Assembly (NCBI GenBank): GCA_040265175.1
Contig: JBDQGY010000141.1
Location: 1 to 11,702, forward strand
Source of the DNA: JAAZXR01 sp040265175
GTDB taxonomy: Bacteria > Myxococcota_A > Polyangia > Nannocystales > Nannocystaceae
Direction: 5' to 3'
Length of the DNA stretch: 11,702 nt
The position numbers and the translations under genes are program-made. The notes beneath the pieces are model-generated. The model was not told the DNA's origin and searched no databases. It saw nothing but the letters and a program-made list of their open reading frames with translations. Of the stretch, positions 7,443-11,702 are shown piece after piece (the first letter of the stretch is position 1; every line of letters starts with the position of its first letter).

Positions 7443-7451
7443 TGCGCGGTG

Positions 7452-7877
7452 CTAGCGGGCGGAGGTTAGGAGGCGGACTACGGAGCCGAACAGCGCGCTC
7501 TTGTGGGGAGGGGTGCTCGGACGCAGGTGGGTATAGACCAAGGTGGCGGTCGCGTCGGCCTTGGGAATGCGAAGAGGCACCGGGACCTCCTGCGTACGCC
7601 AGTACGTGATGGACGCCGAGAAAACGTTGGCGAAGACCAGCGCGGCTTCCTGCTCTGCAGCCTCAAGGAGGACGACGGCGTCCTCGCGCAGCTGTGTCAT
7701 GAGCGTGAGCGCGGCCTCGTAGTCGTATTCGTCGATCCCGTTGACCCATCCGCCGTAGATCCGCATGAGGTCGAGGAACGCGCGGCTGCATCTGCAAGTG
7801 GGCGGCGCTCCGCGGGAAGTAGACAGGGGCGCGCAGATGGGCGTCGACTCGGGGGTGTGGGTGTGCACGTGCGCCAT
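7452..7877 (-). CDS. short paralog of the neighbouring secreted protein, lacking signal peptide
   Basis: The 141-aa product aligns with the C-terminal part of the 6132-7319 protein. By hand I count about 35 identities in 76 residues over FLDLMRIYG...VPLRIPKADA. It lacks the signal peptide and roughly 260 N-terminal residues of its neighbour, and instead begins MAHVHTHTPES with a short Pro/Ser-rich lead. ATG 7877 is chosen because GGGAG sits at a good distance upstream on this strand; the frame is open to 7958. It is either a working cytoplasmic single-domain protein or a decayed copy of a tandem duplication. The retained frame, conserved residues and good ribosome site argue against simple decay. 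Function unknown. Confidence 0.6.
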   Translation of the reverse strand: MAHVHTHTPESTPICAPLSTSRGAPPTCRCSRAFLDLMRIYGGWVNGIDEYDYEAALTLMTQLREDAVVLLEAAEQEAALVFANVFSASITYWRTQEVPVPLRIPKADATATLVYTHLRPSTPPHKSALFGSVVRLLTSAR

Positions 7878-7895
7878 GACTCTCCCTTCGCGATC

Positions 7896-7914
7896 TTCTC
7901 GGTAGTTGGAAAAA
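7896..7914 (-). promoter_or_regulatory. upstream block shared with the long paralog (copy 2)
   Basis: TTTTTCCAA directly followed by CTACCGAGAA on the minus strand, 18 bases before ATG 7877. The two blocks match those at 7329-7357, but here without the ten intervening bases. Confidence 0.45.
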
Positions 7915-7998
7915 TCGCCGTGCCGAGGGGCCCCGAGTGCGCGGGGAGAGCGCATCATGAGGGGGGGACGCGCTCGTCAAAAAGCGAGAGGACGCCGT

Positions 7999-9447
7999 CT
8001 ACTGGCGATCGATTGTGTATTCGAAGCCGTAGGTCTGGTTGCCTTCAAAGTGCGCGGGCAGGGCCGCGACCACCAAGTACACCTCGCCAACGTCCGCGCC
8101 CGCGACCACCTCGGCGGTGCCATCGGTGGCGCTGCTCATGTCGAGGTCGGTGTACTGGGGGCCCCCGGCGGTCATCGTTACAACGCGGCCTTCGAGATGA
8201 GAGGGCGCGCCTTGGCTTCCTTGGGCGTCTCCGACGACCGTGAAGGTGTAGGTCGCTGCCTGGGTGTTTTGGATCTTTACGACGTTGTAACCCCATCCTC
8301 GAGGAGTGAGCGCATCAGGAGGCCGGATCGCCTGACCACCGGTGCCCGCGTCGACATACTCTGCGATGTAGCGGTTGATGTTGTTGGGGTCTCCGACCGC
8401 GATGACCTCGTTCCGCGCGCGCGCCACCTGCTGCGGCGTGAGGTAGTCGAAGTCGGCGGTGTTGTGGGCGGCCCAGTCCGCGAAGGTGGAGCGCAGGGTG
8501 TCCGCGCCGTACTCATCGAAATGAAACTCCTGAGGAGAGGCGGCGACCATCCCGTAAAAGCCGCTGGTGATCAGGTCGCGGGCGAGGCCGGCGACCTCCG
8601 AGAGGTAAAACAGATAGGTGTGCATGCCGTACTGCCGCACCTGGAACATCCAGTCGGTCGGGTCGCCCGGTGCCTCGTTGGAGAAGCTGTGCCACAACGC
8701 CAGGTGAGGGTTGCCGTCGATGGCGCCGGCCTCGATGAACGCATCGTCAGCCGTCGGCCGTCGCCACGCCGCGTACCACTGGGCCGTGCTCTCGATATAC
8801 CACTGCGAATCCCCCTGGTAGGCGAAGCCCGGCGAGTTCGAGCTGTATTGGAAGACGTGAAAGCCCTCGTGGTCCACGTTGCCCTCGTCGATGTGGGCGC
8901 CGTTGGGCAGGGTCAAGAATGGTTGGCCGAAGCTGTTGGTGCCTTGGCCGTTCCCCCATCCGGTGGGGAATGGGTCGTCTTGTCCGTGGTGGATGTAGAC
9001 GTTGTAGTACACGCCCGCGCCGGGATTCGGAGGGTCTTGCATGTCGAGCTCGGTGAGAGAGCGGCATCGCACGCCGTTGAGATGCTCGATGAGCCACGCG
9101 GCGTCCGCCTCATGATCAAACTGGGGGTACCACCACACCGCCCAGATGCCGCCTGTACGGACTTCCATGGTGTTTGGGTCGCCCCACACCGCTTCGAAGC
9201 TCAGATCGTCAGGGAAGGGAGGTGCAACGATAGGTGAGGCGTCACAGTCGTAGAGGGGCTCACCGTCACCGTCACCGTCACCGTCACCGTCACCGTCACC
9301 GTCGCCGTCGCCATCACCGTCGCCATCAGTCTCGGTGGATTCGCCGGAATCACTGTCGCCGCCATCACTGGACTTGTCATCGCCGCATCCGACGGTGATC
9401 GCAAGGAAGAGGCTCAAGGGAAGGATCAATAGCTCGCGAGAGATCAC
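7999..9447 (-). CDS. lipoprotein with (DG)11 linker and zincin-type metalloprotease motif
   Basis: The 482-aa product has a type II signal peptide (MISRELLILPL...) with lipobox T-V-G-C21, an acidic linker, and eleven Asp-Gly pairs at residues 41-62. The following domain contains H193-E-G-F-H197, a perfect HExxH zinc motif, and W-Y-I-E219 twenty-one residues later, a plausible third ligand as in gluzincins. The surroundings (VYYNVYIHHG, DHEGFHVFQ, WYIESTAQWYAAW) recall uncharacterised secreted families such as DUF6055, but that assignment is from memory. The last hundred or so residues look beta-rich and may be a separate domain. It probably acts as a surface or periplasmic peptidase; substrate unknown. 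The start is GTG 9447, the only in-frame start after a stop four codons upstream that gives a full signal peptide. This GTG lies inside an extended Shine-Dalgarno-like sequence. Confidence 0.82.
   Translation of the reverse strand: MISRELLILPLSLFLAITVGCGDDKSSDGGDSDSGESTETDGDGDGDGDGDGDGDGDGDGDGEPLYDCDASPIVAPPFPDDLSFEAVWGDPNTMEVRTGGIWAVWWYPQFDHEADAAWLIEHLNGVRCRSLTELDMQDPPNPGAGVYYNVYIHHGQDDPFPTGWGNGQGTNSFGQPFLTLPNGAHIDEGNVDHEGFHVFQYSSNSPGFAYQGDSQWYIESTAQWYAAWRRPTADDAFIEAGAIDGNPHLALWHSFSNEAPGDPTDWMFQVRQYGMHTYLFYLSEVAGLARDLITSGFYGMVAASPQEFHFDEYGADTLRSTFADWAAHNTADFDYLTPQQVARARNEVIAVGDPNNINRYIAEYVDAGTGGQAIRPPDALTPRGWGYNVVKIQNTQAATYTFTVVGDAQGSQGAPSHLEGRVVTMTAGGPQYTDLDMSSATDGTAEVVAGADVGEVYLVVAALPAHFEGNQTYGFEYTIDRQ
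9262..9327 (-). repeat. hexanucleotide tract encoding (Asp-Gly)11
   Basis: On the coding strand the first units mix GAT/GAC and GGC/GGT, while the downstream half is a uniform run of GAC GGT. The uniform half looks like the more recent expansion. Confidence 0.95.
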
Positions 9448-9484
9448 CTCCGGAGGCTAGCACGCCGCGCAGTTTGGAGGTCAA
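9442..9484 (-). promoter_or_regulatory. start region of the zincin lipoprotein: SD-like core over GTG, possible leaderless promoter
   Basis: The coding strand reads GGAGGTGATC at 9451-9442, the exact complement of the 16S rRNA 3' end, and the GTG start (9447-9445) falls inside it. Upstream, TTGACC (9484-9479) and TGCTAGCCT, with its last six bases at 9459-9454, could be a -35 and extended -10 with a 19-bp spacer, placing the transcript start at or next to the GTG. Confidence 0.35.
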
Positions 9485-9743
9485 TACCGAATCACGGGGA
9501 TATTTCATCTAACGCGGGGCGTGGGCCGATAAACAGACCGCCACACGACGGCGCGGCGCGGTTCGAGGCACCAAGGCGGTGGACTTCGACAACGGGTGTG
9601 ATTTTCGAGACCCGTGAGATCGCCATCGCCGAGTTAACGGTCGTGAACGCCAGGACATCTGAGAGGCGGGCATCGTCAACGGCGGAGTGTTCGCGGGCGT
9701 TTGTTGACCGAGCGCACGGTTCGGGAGACCGAGGAGGAGCTCC
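9448..9743. other. gene-poor intergenic region of about 300 bp
   Basis: No convincing gene was found. On the minus strand the frame of the HTTM gene stays open for 83 more codons after its stop, down to a stop at 9492-9494, and a short + strand frame also crosses it. Neither has a good start or ribosome site, so both are treated as chance. The promoter of the zincin lipoprotein probably lies at its left end. A 12-bp palindrome, GAGGAGCTCCTC (9734-9745), overlaps the HTTM stop codon. Confidence 0.6.
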
Positions 9744-10658
9744 TCATCCGGGCGAGCGTTCGTACCTTCGCGCGAGCGTCTCCAAGAAGCATCGGACTTG
9801 CTCTCCCTTGATCAGCGCGAGGTAGCTGATGAGCATGATTGGCCCCCAAAACTCAATCTTCAGCATGACCCAAATGCCACCGTGGACCACGACACCGTAC
9901 CCGAGGACCCATGGCCGGAGACGTCGAAAAGGCACCAAAAACGCGAAAGCGAGCTCCCACCACAAAGTTAGCTTGCTCATGATTACCAGCGGTCCCGTGA
10001 TGACCTCAAAGAGCGGCATCGCGAATGGGTAGAACCTCGAAAATGTCGGGTTACCCAGCGCATACCACAGCGCAGATCCGTCGGAGTAGTCAGTGCCGTA
10101 GGATTTAGAGATTCCGCTCGCGAGATAGATGAGACAGACCTGGATTTGAAGCAGACGCACCGGCCACGCTTCGCAGGTCGAAGAGGCGGGCGTCAGCGGG
10201 ATCGCGTTGGGAGATTTTTGACGACGCCATCGGTCAATCGAGAGACAACGGTTGCTTGGGATAAGCAGCAGGTAAAATAGAAAAATACGGGCGGTGGAGT
10301 CAGCCCCGTAGAGCACTTTTGGGTTGCGGACGTGTACGGAACAGAGGATGACGAAGGCGACGATGCCTGGCAGACGCGTCCAGGTTCCCGACGCGAACAA
10401 CAGGGCGCAACATCCCCCCAGGACCATGGTTGCTGCCACCCACGCGGGGTCGGTGATGTAGCGAAACAGTGACGTGTGAGCGCTGTCCATGAGCGTGGCT
10501 GCGGCGTCCGCGGAGAGCCAAGCCTCGTCGCTATAGGTAGAGCGAACCTCGGGCACTCGTTCGAAGAGCATCCACGCCACGATGACGCCGGTGCAGATAC
10601 GCATGAGTCCGATGCCCGTGAGATCGACACGTCCGAACCAGAAGTCACGTAGCGTCAT
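9744..10658 (-). CDS. HTTM-domain polytopic membrane protein (vitamin K-dependent carboxylase-like)
   Basis: The 304-aa protein has about eight membrane segments, for example near residues 14-31, 73-89, 97-110, 121-134, 167-182, 228-244, 249-266 and 270-284. It carries the HTTM family pattern: HVRNPKVLYGAD followed by a helix, then IYLASGISKSYG (K185) and the D-G-S-A-L-W-Y-A-L block. HTTM proteins resemble the membrane part of vitamin K-dependent gamma-glutamyl carboxylase; most bacterial members have no known reaction. Its ATG overlaps the stop of the upstream gene in an ATGA arrangement, so the two are translationally coupled and probably act together. A much longer frame reaches 10931, but the extra part overlaps the upstream gene and is not protein-like. 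Confidence 0.85.
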   Translation of the reverse strand: MTLRDFWFGRVDLTGIGLMRICTGVIVAWMLFERVPEVRSTYSDEAWLSADAAATLMDSAHTSLFRYITDPAWVAATMVLGGCCALLFASGTWTRLPGIVAFVILCSVHVRNPKVLYGADSTARIFLFYLLLIPSNRCLSIDRWRRQKSPNAIPLTPASSTCEAWPVRLLQIQVCLIYLASGISKSYGTDYSDGSALWYALGNPTFSRFYPFAMPLFEVITGPLVIMSKLTLWWELAFAFLVPFRRLRPWVLGYGVVVHGGIWVMLKIEFWGPIMLISYLALIKGEQVRCFLETLARRYERSPG

Positions 10659-11317
10659 CGCTCGCCTCGGGTTGGCCGCAGGGGTCCCGCCCAGAGGACC
10701 TCGAACCCTGGGGCGCCGATTGGTTCGCCAGGAGAGGAGGGGAGGGCCCATCTCGCGCAGGTCATCTGCAGGCCCTCGTACTTGGCTTCGGGGTCGGCCA
10801 GGCGCCCCTTGTAGCGGGCGAATTGCTCGCGTAAAAAGCGTTCTGCGGGACTCGCTGTTGCGTCCCATCCGCATGGGGGAGCGCCGATCATTCGCGTCCG
10901 CTCTGTCAAGGTCGGGGCGGAGTCGGTCCAAATCGGCGTCGGGTCGAGCACCGGGCGACCCGCGCTGTCGAAGGATTCAATTCCGTGTATCTCGACGCGG
11001 CCAGTGTAGTGGGGTGCGTCTGGACCAAAGAGGATCCACACCTGCCACAATCCAGAGCTTCGGATATATCCTTTGAGGACGCTTCGAACCGCGCTTGAGG
11101 CGTCGATCTGGTCAGCGACCGCGAGGATGGCGAGCTGGAACTCATCGTTCTCTTCAGTTGTTGCATACGAGGTCCTCCCAAAATTCCACCAGGCGAGTGC
11201 CGTGAGGTGAAAGATGATGAAGCACGAGATGAGTCCTCGCCGGATGGCAGTGGTCCAGACGGCCGGTTCGCGTTCCAAAGGCGTAACGAAATGCCGTGTC
11301 AAACCTTGGAGCCCCAT
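10655..11317 (-). CDS. single-pass membrane protein, partner of the HTTM protein
   Basis: The 220-aa product has a basic N-terminus, one membrane helix at about 28-45 (LISCFIIFHLTALAWW) and a soluble C-terminal domain of about 170 residues. No signal cleavage site is evident, so the soluble part probably faces the periplasm. SGLWQVWILFGPDAPHYTGRVEIHG resembles the W..FaP.P motif I associate with proteins encoded next to HTTM genes; this link is from memory. No catalytic motif is recognisable. It overlaps the HTTM gene by four bases (ATGA) and comes first in the operon. ATG 11317 has no Shine-Dalgarno site, but a good promoter lies just upstream, which fits a leaderless or very short-leader transcript. 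Confidence 0.75.
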   Translation of the reverse strand: MGLQGLTRHFVTPLEREPAVWTTAIRRGLISCFIIFHLTALAWWNFGRTSYATTEENDEFQLAILAVADQIDASSAVRSVLKGYIRSSGLWQVWILFGPDAPHYTGRVEIHGIESFDSAGRPVLDPTPIWTDSAPTLTERTRMIGAPPCGWDATASPAERFLREQFARYKGRLADPEAKYEGLQMTCARWALPSSPGEPIGAPGFEVLWAGPLRPTRGER

Positions 11318-11325
11318 ACAACGAC

Positions 11326-11354
11326 AAAATACAGCGGTCTCTGCGATGTTTCAA
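11326..11354 (-). promoter_or_regulatory. sigma-70-type promoter of the HTTM operon
   Basis: On the minus strand TTGAAA (11354-11349) is followed after exactly 17 bases by TATTTT (11331-11326), a good match to the housekeeping consensus. The -10 box ends eight bases before ATG 11317, so the expected transcript start falls within one to two bases of the start codon. Confidence 0.5.
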
Positions 11355-11436
11355 GCGAGTGAGGTCCAGCCTCGCCCGACCCCGAATACATTCATCTTTG
11401 AGAGAGCTTGATCCGTGGAGACAGTCCCGGCGGTTC

Positions 11437-11445
11437 TGATACAGT
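11437..11445 (+). promoter_or_regulatory. possible extended -10 promoter of the 11452 lipoprotein
   Basis: TGATACAGT fits TGn plus a -10 box (TACAGT, four of six). It ends six bases before ATG 11452, so the predicted transcript start is the A of the start codon. No -35 match and no ribosome site are seen. Confidence 0.3.
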
Positions 11446-11451
11446 CGACCA

Positions 11452-11702
11452 ATGCGGAAGAGAACGCGAGCGATGACATCGACCTGCGCATTTACGCTTG
11501 CTCTTTTGTGTGGTTGCGGGACAGATATTCGCCATCAAGACCCCGCGGAAGATGGAGACGAGACAGAGACGGCCGAGGGAGACGCAGGGGGCGTCACGAG
11601 TACGCATGGCGATGGCGATGGCGATGGCGATGGCGACGGCGACAGCGATGGCGACGGCGATGGCGACGGCGATGGCGACGGCGATGGCGATGGCGATGGC
11701 GA
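11452..11702 (+). CDS. N-terminal part of a lipoprotein with a long (GD)n tract, cut by the window end
   Basis: From ATG 11452 the frame encodes a basic start (MRKRTRAM), a hydrophobic core (CAFTLALL) and a lipobox L-C-G-C22, then an acidic Thr-rich linker (EDGDETETAEGDAGG). From 11608 onward it is Gly-Asp pairs to the edge of the window, about sixteen so far, with one Ser replacing a Gly. At least 83 codons are visible and no stop is reached. The build is the same as the lipoproteins at 3311 and 9447, so a folded surface domain is expected beyond the window. Nothing can be said about its function. Confidence 0.75.
   Translation, partial: MRKRTRAMTSTCAFTLALLCGCGTDIRHQDPAEDGDETETAEGDAGGVTSTHGDGDGDGDGDGDSDGDGDGDGDGDGDGDGDG
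11608..11702 (+). repeat. (Gly-Asp)n coding tract with 12-bp higher-order units
   Basis: GGC GAT units dominate at first. After a single AGC interruption the tract alternates GGC GAC and GGC GAT, so a 12-bp unit is repeated about four times, then it returns to GGC GAT. It continues past the window. Confidence 0.93.

Noticed and set aside
7906..9237. Long + strand frame opposite the zincin lipoprotein and short paralog
   Set aside because: It is the antisense of two supported genes; the signal peptide, HExxH motif and DG linker are all on the minus strand.
9262..9327. Regular repeats considered as a CRISPR array or minisatellite
   Set aside because: The units are six bases with no spacers and lie in frame within a clear lipoprotein gene.
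9495..9743. 83 sense codons in frame after the HTTM stop
   Set aside because: At this base composition a stop-free run of this length is not rare; no start or ribosome site was found and no readthrough signal is evident.
10659..10931. Upstream extension of the HTTM gene
   Set aside because: It overlaps the partner gene in another frame, is very Arg/Pro-rich, and the ATGA overlap gives a better start.

Overview
The window looks like chromosomal DNA from a GC-rich deltaproteobacterium in the modern sense, most likely a myxobacterium of the Nannocystis/Plesiocystis/Enhygromyxa group. Three things point there: three lipoproteins carrying long (Asp-Gly)n tracts just after an acidic, Ser/Thr-rich linker, a tandem cysteine-rich repeat typical of myxobacterial surface proteins, and a MopE-like DCDD motif inside a membrane enzyme. 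The taxonomic call is inference from protein style; no rRNA or tRNA gene was seen.

Layout. 24-2105 (-) is a membrane-anchored alkaline-phosphatase/sulfatase superfamily enzyme whose formylglycine position is threonine. Divergent from it, 2148-3191 (+) is a membrane-anchored diheme cytochrome c. 3311-4120 (+) is a lipoprotein with a (GD)8 tract, three Cys-rich repeats and a knottin-like tail. 4181-4918 and 4924-5463 (+) are two 23S rRNA pseudouridine synthases, RluF-like and RluE-like, five bases apart, followed at 5521-6084 (+) by a single-HKD phospholipase-D-like protein. Convergent with these, three minus-strand genes follow: 6132-7319, a secreted protein of unknown function; 7452-7877, a short paralog of its C-terminal part; and 7999-9447, a (DG)11 lipoprotein with an HEGFH zinc-protease motif. 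A roughly 300-bp gene-poor gap (9448-9743) separates these from a translationally coupled pair on the minus strand, 10655-11317 (single-pass protein) and 9744-10658 (HTTM-family polytopic protein). At 11452 a third lipoprotein starts on the + strand and runs off the window inside its own GD tract.

How it works together. The theme is the cell envelope: lipoproteins with acidic flexible linkers, a periplasmic-facing hydrolase or transferase, a periplasmic cytochrome, secreted proteins and an HTTM membrane pair. The rluF-rluE pair is a housekeeping island for ribosome modification. No CRISPR array, transposase, integrase, toxin-antitoxin pair or recognised defence system was seen. The most interesting points are the knottin-like tail, the truncated tandem paralog with a shared upstream element, the Thr-for-Cys active site, and several start regions that suggest leaderless or near-leaderless transcripts.
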